64,000 nt of DNA from Daucus carota subsp. sativus (GCF_001625215.2 NC_030384.2:43124390-43188389); one strand, 5' to 3'; counted from the first letter of the stretch, positions 25,353 to 38,654 are shown. Numbers and translations are program-made. Notes: generated from the sequence alone by a model not told the origin.

Positions 25353-27056
25353 TTATACCAATAACTTGTCAAGGTCATACTGCATAACTAGCCTTTCCAT
25401 TGTACTCTGACTTATGACTTGTTTTGCATGCAGTTCCTCCAAAACCATAATTGCCAACTCCTTTTCTCCTTCATGAACTATCCCTTCCACCAATATGGTA
25501 TATGTTGTCTCACTAGGCTTAAAGTTTTTCTCAATCATCATCTCGAAAATCTCCAAGGACATGTTTGTTCTCTGAGATTTGCAGAGGCCAAGTATAAGAG
25601 CGTTAAAATTATCAATATCAGGTCTGTAGCCACTTTCCTCCATGATGTAGAGTATTTGCACTGCCTCATTCTGCATGCCCTCCATGCACAATCCCCTGAT
25701 CAAAGACGAGTAGGTGTAGCAGCCAGGAGTAAATCCCCATTTTGTCATTTCATACATAAGCTGAAGAGCTGGATATGTATTTCCTTTCCTACACAAGGCA
25801 GATATCACATTCTTGAAGAAATCATAAGAAGATGAATTTTGCTTATCACACAAACCCCGGAATACAGAAAAAGCCTCTTTTACCATCCCCTCCTTACACA
25901 ACACAGAAATAGCATTATATGTCCCATCATTTGGATTACATTGTCGGTATATCATTTGGTCCAGACATCTAACCACAGCATCTACCTTCTTCTCTTGGCA
26001 GAGACGTGATATTATTGGGTTGAAGGTGGCCGCTGTGGGTCTAAAAGGTCCATCAAACATTTCATCCAACACATCGAAGGCATGATCAACTCTTCCATTA
26101 TAAGCAAGGGAAGCAATTAATATATTGTAGGTGACTACTGATGGTGCCCGCTCCTCACCTACCATTTCAGATAAAAGTTCATTGGCTTCATCCCATCGTC
26201 CATTTTGGCACAAGCTCCTCAATAAGATATTATAGCTCACAACATTCGGATTAAACCCTTGGGATGGCATATTCCTGAAGAATGCAAGAGCCTCATCTGT
26301 TCTGCCTTCCTTGCACATCCCAGTCAACAACACATTATAACTAACCAGATTAGGATTTCCACCCTTGTCAATTATATCATCTAAGAGCCTAATCGCTTCA
26401 TTGACCCCTTTTTCTTTATAAGCAGCTTCTAGCAAGATTGCATAAGTAAACGCATTTGGCATTAGCCCTTTCTGCATCAATCTATCCACAAACTGCAAGC
26501 TCTGATTCAGATTCCCATGCATGCAAAGACCTCGAACTATAGAATTGTATGTAACAATATTCATCGGATATCCATACTCCTCCATCCTCTCAACCAACTG
26601 CATTGCGTGCCCCACATTTCCCTTCTTACACAAATGATTAACTAAATAAGCATACGAAGCAGCATCCGGTGTGGTGCCTGAACTAACCATCATTTCCATT
26701 ACTCTAGTTGCTTTACGCAGTTTATTCAACTTGCATAAGTCATACAACAACTGAGTTGCATTCCCGACATCCGCTGTGTGCCCCTTACCAACCATGTATT
26801 CCATGTACAAAAAAGCATCATTGAGCCTATAATCTTTACTCCTACCATCATTCTTCCCATTTCTCCAATTAGGAATTGTAAAAACACTATCTTTAGGAGA
26901 AATAGCCACATGGGCAGAAGCAAAAACTCTAGAAAACCCCTTAGTAAAAGAAAAGGATTGAACATGTGGAATCTGCCAAGAAAACCCACTACATTTTCTT
27001 GACTGTTCCACAGATGGGTTCTTTATAGGTGACACTGAATTTATAAAGGCAGACAT
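25353..27056 (-). CDS. P-class pentatricopeptide repeat protein, plastid-type
   Basis: Intronless frame of 567 residues. Residues 1 to about 60 are Ser/Arg/Phe-rich with few acidic residues, as in a plastid transit peptide. From about residue 85 to 540 there are about a dozen 35-residue PPR motifs, with repeated signatures such as VTYNSIVRGLCMHGN, VSYNVLLTGMCKEGR and VVTYNILIASLAYNGR. There is no E, DYW or SMR domain, so it is P-class: an RNA-binding organelle protein that would stabilise, process or help translate specific transcripts. The layout and the RAPSVVTYNILI, NPNDGTYNAI and SRLCQEKKVDAVVRCLDQMI segments resemble Arabidopsis At1g79080 (chloroplastic), which is the likely ortholog. 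Intronless structure is usual for PPR genes. It lies just after copy B of the duplication, in the opposite orientation. Confidence 0.93.
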   Translation of the reverse strand: MSAFINSVSPIKNPSVEQSRKCSGFSWQIPHVQSFSFTKGFSRVFASAHVAISPKDSVFTIPNWRNGKNDGRSKDYRLNDAFLYMEYMVGKGHTADVGNATQLLYDLCKLNKLRKATRVMEMMVSSGTTPDAASYAYLVNHLCKKGNVGHAMQLVERMEEYGYPMNIVTYNSIVRGLCMHGNLNQSLQFVDRLMQKGLMPNAFTYAILLEAAYKEKGVNEAIRLLDDIIDKGGNPNLVSYNVLLTGMCKEGRTDEALAFFRNMPSQGFNPNVVSYNILLRSLCQNGRWDEANELLSEMVGEERAPSVVTYNILIASLAYNGRVDHAFDVLDEMFDGPFRPTAATFNPIISRLCQEKKVDAVVRCLDQMIYRQCNPNDGTYNAISVLCKEGMVKEAFSVFRGLCDKQNSSSYDFFKNVISALCRKGNTYPALQLMYEMTKWGFTPGCYTYSSLIRGLCMEGMQNEAVQILYIMEESGYRPDIDNFNALILGLCKSQRTNMSLEIFEMMIEKNFKPSETTYTILVEGIVHEGEKELAIMVLEELHAKQVISQSTMERLVMQYDLDKLLV

Positions 27057-28380
27057 GTATTCAAGCTATAATCTTTAAATGTATAAGTACCCTAATTCAA
27101 GAATTGATGTAGCTGAATGTTGAATAATTTTGATTCAAGAACTTAAGAATTGCATCAGAGTGAATATATTATAAACATGTGGTATTGATGAGTTTACAAA
27201 AATTCAGCTGTAATTTATGATTCTATTAGTAGATGTTAGTATGTTACTAGTATGACCAAAAAGAGCTAAGAGAAGGATAATACATACATGATAAACTGTG
27301 TAGAAATCTCAAGTTCCCAGTCTGGAAGAACATCTCAATCTTTTGTATGATATGTATTTGAAGAGATTGATTGGGTTGTTTTTAACTGTGGAGAGTTGAG
27401 AGTCAATTTTTTGCCTGTGGGTCTCCTGGCCACATCCTTGTTATCCATAGATTCCATACCTCCCGGCTCCCGTTTACAAACTTTAAACTTTACACATTCG
27501 TGTACATGGAATATTAACTATTTTAATAGGTATTGTTTCAAAAAAAAAAAACTATTTTAATAGGTAAGGACTAAGATTTTTTTTCCCGTCATAAAACGGT
27601 TGTAGGTAAGGACTAAGGTTTTTCCGTCATAAAACGGTTGTAGGTAAGGACTAAGGTTAATTAACTATTTTATGCGAAAAATCCGGGTGCATAAAAATCA
27701 AATTTTATCTATTTTTATGTTATTAAATTCACTATAACATGATTCACATGTAAATGAAATTCTTGTTTCCCGTCATACTATTTCGCTTTTTCGTTACTTC
27801 AATATCATGGCTTTTAAAGCACTACTGATTTATAGAAAATAAAAATAAAGATCCTGTTTGACTTATGTAAGTTTTCAAGAATAAGTTGCTTTCTAAAATC
27901 ATTCTTTGTAAATTTTAATCCGATCTCAGAAAATACATAGATCTGAAATTTTTCTAAATGTCAGTGATTTGTTTATACAAATAAGAAAGATTAAATATTT
28001 ATTCAATATTTAATATTGAAAAATAATATTAATTATTATATAAATATTCTTTTTTCCATCCTTATTTTTATCCAAAATAATTGGCCTAACATGCTAGTCC
28101 TTTGACAGCAACGGATGGTACTCTGTTGTATAAAAATTTCTGTAAAAAACACGTACAGCGCTGTCGTCAAGTGTCAACTTTAGATTTTCAGGTCAAAGGC
28201 AATAAAATAAATTATAAAAAAAATACATTTAACGAAGTCGGTTTAGCTTCTATAGCATTTAACTTTCACCTCCGTGAGTCGTGACCATGTCCTTTTTTTT
28301 CTTTTGGTTTTCTCTTTAAAAAAGAAAAACAAAGGCGCCCTTAGGTAAATGCAGCCAAAGCGAACTTGTTAAGTGGACAA
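27057..28380. other. Intergenic region between the divergent PPR and seed-protein genes
   Basis: Holds the upstream region of the minus-strand PPR gene and, at the far end, that of the seed maturation gene. A short tandem repeat is at 27563-27665. No other coding region was recognised. Confidence 0.5.
27563..27665. repeat. Short tandem repeat, about 40-base units
   Basis: Two full units and a partial third starting GGTAAGGACTAAG at 27563, 27605 and 27643. Each full unit contains CCGTCATAAAACGGTTGTA. The first is longer by a few T. Confidence 0.85.
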
Positions 28381-28390
28381 CTAAACAAGA

Positions 28391-28452
28391 CGCCACGTAC
28401 CATGTACCAAGGACACGTGTGAAGTGACAATCCAAGGCTTGCTTATGCATGT
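28391..28452 (+). promoter_or_regulatory. ABRE and RY-type motifs upstream of the seed maturation gene
   Basis: Contains GCCACGTAC (about 28392-28400) and the palindromic G-box ACACGTGT (28413-28420), both ABRE-like (ACGT core), and TGCATG (28446-28451), the core of the seed-specific RY element. Together they fit ABA and ABI3/FUS3-type control in maturing seed. Confidence 0.7.
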
Positions 28453-28527
28453 CTCCTACATATATGATACATCATAAGCAAGTAGTAGCTGTATAGTAAA
28501 AGTTGTAAAAGAGGTATAGATAGTTCC

Positions 28528-28827
28528 ATGGCAAAGAGCAAGGAAGACATAAAATACGCTACAGCACAGGCCAAGTTATCAGAAGATGAAGCACTGAGAG
28601 TTGCTTACAAGGCAGACACTCCACTCGAAAGTGGAAAGATTGCAGACTCTCAGCCTGTCGATCTTTTCTCCGCTGCTCACAACATCTCGCGTCAACAGGG
28701 CACCATTGCTCACTCTCAGCCTGTTGATCTCTACTCCTCAGCTCGAAACATCTCCTCAGCAACAACCGGTGATCATAAAGAAGACGGCGATGACCAGAAT
28801 TCGGGTCACAAACTCAAAACTACGTGA
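28528..28827 (+). CDS. Small seed maturation protein (SMP1/PM28-like)
   Basis: Single exon, 99 residues, hydrophilic, no Cys, no signal peptide, no membrane span. The start MAKSKEDIKYATAQAKLSED and the motif ADSQPVDLFSAAHNIS match small LEA-like seed maturation proteins of legumes and Arabidopsis (family recalled by pattern, not searched). The motif occurs twice: residues about 37-54 and about 60-78 (AHSQPVDLYSSARNIS), suggesting an internal duplication. The C-terminus is Gly/Asp-rich. Such proteins accumulate in drying seed and stay soluble on heating; a protective role during desiccation is usually proposed. Upstream ABRE and RY motifs support seed and ABA control. AATAAA motifs near 28900 and 28930 are likely polyadenylation signals. 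It is convergent with the WDR75 gene. Confidence 0.75.
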   Translation: MAKSKEDIKYATAQAKLSEDEALRVAYKADTPLESGKIADSQPVDLFSAAHNISRQQGTIAHSQPVDLYSSARNISSATTGDHKEDGDDQNSGHKLKTT

Positions 28828-29340
28828 GGACAAGCCAAACAATGCTGCAGATCATGTGATATTATGGTTCTTTGTATGTTTCACCTTTCAAGCATGTAAT
28901 AATAAAGTGTAATTGTACTGCTTAGATAATAAAGAGTGAGTTGTATGGAATAGTTTTGTATTTTTGTGACTCTTGAGTACTGACAATCTCCTTCACATAT
29001 CAAGTTATAAAGGGCACATACATAAATATAAACCGCAACATGAGATTACAATTCACTACACTACCTATATATTCTCCAACTTGAATATCAGGAGCACTCT
29101 TAAGAGATGGAAATACAAAATTTAGTTGGGAAAAAAGTTTCATTTCCTCCCGGGCTTACAGCTTCAAGAAGCACTCTGTTGCTCCTCATCGGTCCCCTTG
29201 TGCAAAAATGCCTCCCATCAGGGTGAAGTTCCTACTATTATGTAAAGCATCCACAAGGTTTCAAAACTGTGGTTAGGCAAATTTCCAGCCAAGATAGGTC
29301 TGGGATGGAAAAAGGAAGATTCTGGTGTTCTCAAGCATCA

Positions 29341-32300
29341 TCATTCAACATCTGTCGTCCTTTTTTCCAGTAATGATTCTAGAAAGACTGAACATAACTT
29401 AGTGAAGGGAGGTAGATTATGTGAAGATCCACTAAAAATTGTTTCCCAGGGTCGACCAGATGGTAGTACTGAGGCTGGTGAATTTAAATTGTTCAACGGC
29501 TTAATATCTGCTAGCTCCCCATATATAGATTCATACCCAAGTCGCCCTATTACAAAGAGGCACACAGAATGTTAAAATCTTCGGACTACTTAATGACATA
29601 TAAGGAATAATATATAAGCATTAAGCAACCATCCATATGAATCAAAATGACATGATAACGCATTCTTGATTACGCTGCACTTTCTATTATTCAGCTTCTA
29701 AATTTTAATTTGTCTCAATGTTCTCGTTAGGGACATTAATTTAATACCAGCCACAAATTCTAACTATAAGAAAGAGTGATGCAAGTTTCTGCTGTATCAA
29801 GCAATAGAAAAATAAAATTAAAACAAGAATATCAAATGCTGGCTCTACGAATTTTTGATGTTAGAATATGATATCATCATAATTATCACTTACAGATATG
29901 GATAGAAGCCTGATTAGAAAGTCTTACCAGTTTCCTCAGGCATGACATGATTTTCCCGAAGAGAAATGCCACGTTCATCCAATTGATCGCCATGTGGGCT
30001 AAAAATCACATATTCATGATCATTATTTATATATGCAAGTAATTCTGGGGCCGGTGTGCTATCTGAAGTATTGCCTTCGATGGATTCGGGATTCAAATGA
30101 ACAAATGCAAGTCCCCCACCCCTGGCCTGCAACACAGGTATTACAGAAAAAAAATGAAGGCACCCACAATTCAATTTTTTATTTTTTGTAACAACCAGGC
30201 ACTTGGGTTTCAACTAGCCATCAAGCTAACTGCACAACTTCGAGCCAAGGCCTAATTTATGTAATCCTACTAGTTAATTCATTAACCCGGACCCCGGTAT
30301 CTAAAACACTGCTAGACATTTAGTTACCTTCCTCACAAACCAGGTTGCAACAGGAACAGGATCTTCTGCTTTGAATAACAAGATGACTCCATCTACATCA
30401 TGTAATGTGCTTTCGTTGGATGTCTTAGGAAAAAGGCCAAGCACAGCAAAAAAAGAATCACCCATGGTCGAAGTTATGGCTGCACAGAAGCACAGGATAT
30501 CAAGACGGACGGCATATGGATAAACGTAACAGAAGCTCAACAACTGCAATTATATTACCAAAAAATCACAGTAGAAACTTCTGTACTGAATTATAAACAA
30601 AGGGTGTAAAAAGAAGCTCTTATAAAGTATAACCCAAGACTAACTGTTCGGTAACTTTTACAATGAAGTAATGAACTATAATCAAAGGCTATAAAAAGCA
30701 GCTCTTAGAAACTCCAGTTCACCAGAACCTTCGGTGTTCTAGGATCGATGGAGATTTCAACTTTAAATTGCACTCATACAGAGATACATTTTGGGGCTAA
30801 ATAAACATTAAATCAATTTCTATCAGGAAGGGAACTGCAAAAGCAATTATGCAACGGCTGTACCAAGTATCATGGAGAAGCATTTATGCCCATGAAACTC
30901 ATGACAGAGGTTTGCTAATAAAGAAAGTAACTTTCTCATTTAGCAATGTTATGTATGATACAGATCTTTCAACCACCGCGAGGCATTTACAAAAATAAAA
31001 AATAGACAAGCCCAGCATATCGTCAATCAGATAAATAAATAAACAGTCCCAACTTGCGCCTATATGAAAATATAGTAATTCGCCAAATTTTCAACATAAT
31101 TGAGAAATTTCATGATAAAAAATTTCAAATAAAATGAGTCCTAATACTTGCTCACTGAATATATGATTTTATTACAGATTTTAATCACTAGGCCTCCGTG
31201 CATAAGAAGTTTTAGTATCCAGTTTATCATATTGCAAGACAATTGTGCAAACTGATTCATTTTTTAGAAGTGCGAAATAATAAGTTAGTGTTTGACTGTT
31301 TGACTGTATCATGTATATTCTTTTTCACTATATAAATATAAGTCGTACCAAATAATGTTTGTAATTACAGTACTTTAGCATACATTGAATGCAACTACGC
31401 AAGCTTAGCTTATTGCCAAAACGAATGGTCAAGTACCAAAATCAACCAAGTCCACTGAGTTTTAGTTAATAGGGCTATTGCATGTATCAATTAGATACAT
31501 TTGGTCTAATCCGAATACATAGAGTAAGCTTTATGCTACAAAAAAAGAGAGCGATGTAGTTTAGTAATTGATAGATTGGAAATATATATATAGTTAAATA
31601 TAAAGTACAAAATTTAACTAATCATGATTTATTTACATTCCAACTTGCAAGACTAATAATTTCTATAGGTCTAACTTTGACAAAATATAATTATATTCAT
31701 AATACAAATAAATCATATGTCACAAACATGTATCCCCTGATTTCTAGAAATCACACAGGATGACATGTTAATGTGTTAGTGCAAGTAGATTCAACAGATA
31801 TAGTATAGATATTTTTTACAGCTTTAGCTGGAGGATGACCACAGTGAATATCAGTTTACAAGGATAAAATTAAAATCATGATAAAAGGAGATAATTGTGC
31901 CACTCACCTTCTATATGAAGCTTATATGACCATGACACACACATCCTGGACAGACTCCAGACAGACAGTTGTGGTTCTGAACCTCTAGATGCGGATACAA
32001 GATAGTCTGACTTCCCAATGAATGCAATTCTTGAGATAGGCTGTCATATAGAACAGGGTTAGGAAGACACTTTTTTGGGAGCGAGGGGTGGTGGAGCAGT
32101 CCAGTTAAAATTTGAACATCAAAGCAGACGGGGATCAGAAGTTGCCAATCAACATTACAACATCATGGTTTCAACTTTGTAGATACAACACAGAGGACGA
32201 GTCCATTTTACAATTTAAAATATTTGTAAGAAGGTAGACAACAAAGTTCTCTTCAATTTTTCTTGTTATTTTGTAAATTCTCCAAAAAGATTAAGAGGAA

Positions 32301-35300
32301 CAACACAAAAAGATGATCTTGCAGACATATTACCTCAAGGCTTTCTCCAATTACAGCCACTAAAACATTGTTCTCAGGATCCCATATTGTAATAACAGTT
32401 TCTGCAGCAACAGCCAGAACAGAACCATCGACAGAAAATGCAGCTGCCGTCAAGGGCTTTTTTCTACCATAAAGAAAGGTATAATTTACAACGGCAGTCA
32501 TAAAAGTACTGTCTATAACAGCTATCAGAATCAAATGGAAATTGGCGACATCAGTACTGCATCAATCTATTTGTGTTCACATGATAAGATAACAAACTAA
32601 GAAGAAAAGTATTCTTAGCTTTGCCTCGGTAAAACAAAAAAAACCTGATAGAACCAGCGAACCAGATTTATCGTTATAAATTATAATATGACACAAAATA
32701 GATTTAACAGAATGGCACGGCCATTGAAAGTCAGAAAAAACACTGGATATGAGAAAGCATAAATTTTATGTTGAATATTCTCTTTTACTGCATGTAATAA
32801 CAGCATAAATTAATTGGAAAAAGTTTAGGACATACTTGTAGGAGCCAACAGCGTGACATTTCCAACCATTGATTGGGCGTGCTTGATCCTTCTGCTCAAT
32901 TGCATTTTTGCTCACCCACACCTGCAACATCACAAATGTTATATGGGAAAAGGCTTACTGGAGCTGTAAAATAATCATCTTACCTTAAAATCACCACCAT
33001 AAGAAGAGCTGACAGCCATATGACGAGTAGGATGAAAAGCTATTTCAGAAATACTTGCGTTCCTAAAAACAATCAAAAAAGTTTCACAATGGTCAATGTA
33101 AGTATGAACTTGTCATTCAGAATTCATATGGCCCATATAACAACCATACTCAAGCACAATGCTCTAAAAACCAAGCTGAGTGCGCCCCTAATCATGAGGT
33201 GAGAAACTTGTCTAACAATAATATAAGCACAAGGATGAAAAGTTGTTAAATGTGATAAATGGAAACTAAGTGAGCCACATGGAACATTGAAAACTAGCCA
33301 GCTGAAAATTACACATTCCAGATCAAGTCTTCAACCAATCCTCACAATAGAGTAATAACAATAGAGAACCTAATGACATCTTACCATCCACCATAGCTGT
33401 GGCCACTTGAAAAAATCTCCATCTCAAAAACATAAATCTCTCAAGTCGACGTCTCTTTAATTTTCACCTATGTTTTTCAGTACAATGTTTTTTTCATTCT
33501 GGTTTTATCTTCTGGCACAAAGTACTATATGACAGTACAAGTGATCATGTCAGAATTGTTTTGCAGAACTTAAATTTCATAACAAAATTCAAGATTAGTA
33601 AATACTTTAAAGACGCGGAAAATTATAGAAACCATAGCGAGTAGCGACAAACATCAAAGAGTTAAAATTAATTTTTAGCCTGAAATTTCATGCTTCCCTA
33701 CTGATAAGCTATAACTTGAACAAATGTTTTCGTTTCATATAGCTGCAAAACATTGGCTTAAGAAAACAGAGTCAATACAGGAAGTGCATTATTTTGTCTC
33801 TGATAAAATAAAGACAAACCTGTGTGGTTCGTATACAATAGTGGACAAGCTGAAGTTTGTGCTCTGGGACCCACACACCCAGAACTTTAGACTCACTAGC
33901 CCACCAATTCCATCTTCAGGCAGCCTATTTTCAACAGTACACATCACACATCCATCTGGGGAAAGAGCCACAACTGAAATTGTTACCTGCACAATGATTG
34001 TGGTACTTCAGATTGGAATATGAATGCATAAAGCTAATCAAGTATGATGAGTTCGAGAAAAAAGGATATGCTATAAGAAGATTTGCTAGATGTGCAGTAA
34101 TTATCTTAGATATGCTTGCAAAATCAATGTATCATGACAAAATATAGGTCAAACAAGAGAACAAAATCCAAAACCTCAAATACAGCTGGAAGAATAGGAA
34201 GCGTATAAAAAAACTGATTGCATCTTTTTATCTTCTTAGTTCAAACAAGTGGAGGGTTATAAATAATAAGGACATGCATCTCAGCGGAATAACAGCTTAT
34301 AGGAGTACCACACACAGATAATAATATAATATATAATACATTGGACAGCAACAGAACAGCAGTTCTTCATACCGTGACTTCATCAACCGGCTGATGGTTT
34401 CTTTCACAGACTTGAACCTGAAATTTTGCAAAAAAAAATAATTTAGCTTCCGCACAGTATCTTCATACAACCAAAAGTGAACATAATGAAAACATAGAAA
34501 CTAGCCTGCAAAGTCTTTGAATGCCCAGAATGGCATCAAGTTCTATGAACATTAAAAACAGATGCCATAAATGCACTTTAAGAGAAGATATTGCACTAAA
34601 CCATTACCGGACTTCTACCAATCATGTTGCATGTTATCAGCTTACATAAAGTGATAAATTAAACTAGTAAAAGCTGAAAGCTATAACACAAGCTATAAGA
34701 AAATTGTACAATATTAAGCCGCCACATTATGCATTATATATAAGCGATAATCTGACCTCCGCAATTTCACGGTCATCAAACAAATTGTAGAACTGAATAC
34801 AGTAATTGTCTGTACATATTGCAGCTACTCCAGAAGTCTGATTAAAGGCAAGCCCGTTACATGAACCGTCAAGCACCTCTGGGACTGCACGAGGAAGCTG
34901 GATTGCAACATAAAAACGTTTCTGAGAATCAACAGCCTTGTGCTTGCAAAAATAAAATGCAGTGGAATACAAAAAATAATAATAACAATAATTATTAGCA
35001 AAGACGTGCATTGTAAATTTATGGATGTCAATAATTATATGCGATGTCACTCTCCCAAGATATTTCTTCTGAATGATGTCCAGTGGCGGAGCCAGCCTTA
35101 AATGGTAGTGGGGGCAAAAAAATTTAATAAAATATTATTTCATCAGTCTCATATAACAAATCTATTTTGAAAAGAAGTTATGAATATTAAGGTTCTAAAA
35201 TATTGCCCTTAAACTTGTATAGAAATAAGAAATGATAGGACAAATTTGATTTTTTAAAAAGACATGCATACCCGGACATAGGAAGCATTATTGCTCATAA

Positions 35301-35412
35301 TTTATAACCAAGAGTAGTATTAGACCAAAGATATGAACCAGTTAATCCTTACTAATCAAAACAGAACCCATTCAACAAAATTTGTTGAATCAATCAGCCA
35401 GGTTTTATATGC

Positions 35413-35474
<62 letters not shown>

Positions 35475-37859
35475 AAATTGAAAAGTCTAGTGGGGTCCAG
35501 TGCCCCCACCAGCCTCAATCTCCCTCCGCCCCTGATGATGTCACCATTAAGTTCTATACATACCTTAATTCCAGAAATGGACTTCACAATTTCCATTGAA
35601 GGCATCTTTAGTATATGAATACGATTATCAGAACATGATATCTGCAGAAAAAGTTACATGAACTCAGAGTCCAAATTACAGAAGGCCACTTTCATCATCA
35701 AAACAAAATTACAGTGTTACAATGCATAAACATAACCTACAGTGGAAATTGAGGGATCTCGAGAACTTGTATAATACAACAGTGGAGATCCTATACGAGG
35801 TAGAAACTTCCTTTTCTCCGTGTCTAGCTGCCAAACCATTAGGACTCCTTCTTTGCCACCTAAAACCATTAGACAGTTAAATATAAGACTTTGCAATGCC
35901 AGATTTTTTTTAAAAAACTAACAAAACAACAATAAGAATAATATTAATAATAATGATGATGAATAATAATAATTCAAGAGAACATAAAAAATCAATAAAT
36001 GACTCATGGTATATACTGTACACATTTGTTAAATATGAAAGAGTTCAAGATATTTTCTAGTACCTGAATATAGATATGCTCCATCAGAAGAGAAAAATAA
36101 GACCTTCACTTCTGCAGAATGCCAATGCCACGTGGTGCAAGAATCAGCATCGTCTTCCCCCCTTACACCAGCTCTCCCATCGTCAATGTTCATCAAATCT
36201 TCATTAGCTGATTTATCACGAACACATAATGTTTTGTCACCAAAACCTCTCCAAATCAAGATCCTCCCTGTTGCATCACCTGCTGCTACAATTCTTTCAG
36301 TTGGATGAAAAGCAAAGGTAGTTATTTTTTTAGTGTGATGCAACTTTATTTTCTTATAAAAGACTCTCTCTGAATCTTTTGTTGGGACTTCCCATATACG
36401 AAGTTTCCTCTTATCTTTAATCCCAATGTATTCCCCAGCGGGCGAAGATGTCACGAACTCTGGTTTCTTAGTCTGTAAATAAGGTAAGACGAAATACATA
36501 TACCTAAAATCAGAATGTGTTACAGGATGCATATAGAATTACATAATGTTATTGATTTGACTTTGCAAGGCATTTAAAAAGTAGAAACTGAAACACACAC
36601 ATCATAAATTTAGGTAAACTTTAATGTTTAGATTTGATACACAGAACTTGACATTTTCATTTAGGTGTGATAGAACATTTTCAGAGCATCTCCAACAAGG
36701 GCGCCAAGAATAGTGCCACTCTCTATGTGGCATGGCTCATATTAGGGTTCCCCATGGGATTGTAAGGGTGCTAATAAAGGCAACTAATTTGTGGCACCCT
36801 TGCCAAACTCTTTTGCGGGCCTATACTAAAAATGTAAGGTATGGGACCTTTGCTTTTGGAGTTGGCAACTAATGGAGTACTTCTATTGCAAAGGTTGCCT
36901 GAAGTGAAGTCAATGAAAAAGCAATATATATACATACATATGAAGTTAGAGATGATCAATATTTTTCTTTCTAAATTTAGAGTTCGGACGGCGAGACATA
37001 CACAGTTACAAAAAAAAGTAAATTATGCATGCACAATATGATTCAAACAAAAGTAATGTGCACTAAAATACTAGCATTGGATAGTATTAGCATAACACAA
37101 CTGCATACCTCTGCCAAAGTCACAGCACCAACCATGCGAGATTTAGTCAAGTTGCACTTCCGAATTTGTCCACATAATGTGTTGGGCAGCTTCTCCTTTC
37201 CTTGGCTTCCATCAACAGACACGTAAGCAAAAAGATCAGGTTGTTTCTCATCATTCTCGGACGACTTAGATAATAGACTAGGAATCACCTGCATTTTACA
37301 ATAGCAAATCAATCATCTCTTTTATACCTGACAAAATAGCTCCTGTGCACTTTCTATTCATATCGAAGTGTCACAATCTCGAGTTCAAGAGATGTGTTTA
37401 TATTGACCGCTAATTATTTGACTAAGAACTCAAAAATCCTGAACTCGAAAAGCTTACCATAGAGTGAACGGGTAAGCTAATGGTGATGGTTTTGACCAAT
37501 TCGGCAACCGAAAAATCCCAGTACCTAATAGTGCCATCCAGAGAAGATGTCCAGCAATAATTCAACAACTTACTCGAAGCTGGCACCACTATAACCGATG
37601 TCACAAGATCAGTGTGACCTTCTAGCTCACTTATCTGTAACAATAACTCAGCTCATTTTAATTATTTGTTATAATCCTCAATTTAAATATAATTTAATCA
37701 AAATAAAAAAAACAAGAACAAAATGAATGCAATTAGGACCTGTAAAGCAGTTGAAGTGCTGAAAATTGAGACGGAACTTCCGGTACAAATAAGTAACTTT
37801 TTGGCGTCATTAGAGAACGCCGGCGGCGATGACACGTAGCTCTTGCCGCCAGTTATCAT
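29341..37859 (-). CDS. WDR75/UTP17-like nucleolar WD40 protein
   Basis: Sixteen exons joined by hand on the minus strand: 37859-37740, 37634-37458, 37288-37109, 36472-36064, 35859-35741, 35641-35564, 34897-34757, 34417-34373, 33986-33820, 33062-32984, 32921-32836, 32463-32334, 32040-31908, 30479-30328, 30126-29928, 29546-29341. Total 2421 nt, 806 aa, every junction GT-AG and in phase. WD40 blades are visible, such as TSSLDGTIRYWDFS and RILIWRGFGD. The C-terminus ends FTKLCSVFLESLLEKRTTDVE. It fits WDR75 (yeast Utp17/Nan1), part of the t-UTP subcomplex of the SSU processome that is needed for pre-18S rRNA processing and rDNA transcription. The start Met at 37859 (MITGGKSYVSSPP) is chosen by homology; the frame is open further upstream. 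Intron 6 holds a hAT MITE. Confidence 0.9.
35081..35534. mobile_element. hAT-like MITE in WDR75 intron
   Basis: Inverted ends CAGTGGCGGAGCCAGC and, reverse complemented, CAGGGGCGGAGGGAG. Flanked by a perfect 8-base target duplication ATGATGTC (35073-35080 and 35535-35542), as expected for hAT. The interior contains a TA microsatellite at 35418-35471. It lies between exon 7 and exon 6 of the minus-strand gene. Confidence 0.92.
35418..35471. repeat. (TA)n microsatellite
   Basis: About 27 TA units inside the hAT MITE. Confidence 0.95.
36690..36960. mobile_element. Possible Tourist-like MITE fragment
   Basis: The left end GAGCATCTCCAACAAGGG is typical of plant MITEs that end in GAGCATCTCCAA, but the matching right end is not evident; CTTTTGGAGTTGGCAAC near 36852 may be a relic. 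It lies in intron 3 of the WDR75 gene. Confidence 0.4.
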
Positions 37860-38545
37860 GTCTGTTGTATCGCCGGTTAAAGATAGATACGAGGCGGATG
37901 TATGTATGAACTTCGTGCTTGTAATTACTCTGCTAGGTAGTAGTAAAACCCTAGAACAGCTAAACCCCTCGTTTAGTTCGTTTTCTTTTGTTTTTATTGG
38001 GCCGGGTAGTATTTGTGTGCAGCTTCTGTCAACCCAGTAACACTTGCACGATATGGGCTTTGTCATCTTAACCGATGCCGGACTCCTTTTCCAGGGCAAT
38101 CTGTACTGTATAAGGGATTTTTTTTTTGTTCGATGCTCTCTTTGAATACAAGTCTGGAGTCTAATTGTAAAACACTCATAACAATATATTATCATATAAT
38201 ATTTTGTTAAAAAAATTATAATGATGTTATAAATAAAATTATAAATATACAATTTTGGATATCTTTTTTTAACAAAAACCTTCATATAACTCTTTTTAGC
38301 TTTAACTTATTCAATTTCAATATAAACACGAACCATTACATAACCTTTTCTAACTCTAATCTTAAAAGTTATTGTTGTAAAAAAAACAAGATTGCAAAAT
38401 TACGTTGAAATTGATTGATTAGATTACTGAATCTTTCAAAAGTATTACACGATCGGCTATATTTGGAAAAAAGTTGAATTTTCTTATTTTTTTTAATTTT
38501 TAAATTTACGTGTACTAAATTCGGATTAAATGTGCTAAAATCATA

Positions 38546-38589
<44 letters not shown>

Positions 38590-38654
38590 GGGTTTGTCAA
38601 GTTTCAAGTAAATGGGAGAATATAGTCAATTGAGTAATATAATTTAGTTAAAAT

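Noticed and set aside
30480-30549. Earlier acceptor for WDR75 exon 14 (after TTGCAG near 30545)
   Set aside because: Using it breaks the frame with exon 13; the acceptor at 30480 restores the phase and gives a family-like sequence.
35333-35618. Frames with poly-Ile/Tyr runs
   Set aside because: They translate the TA microsatellite of the hAT MITE.
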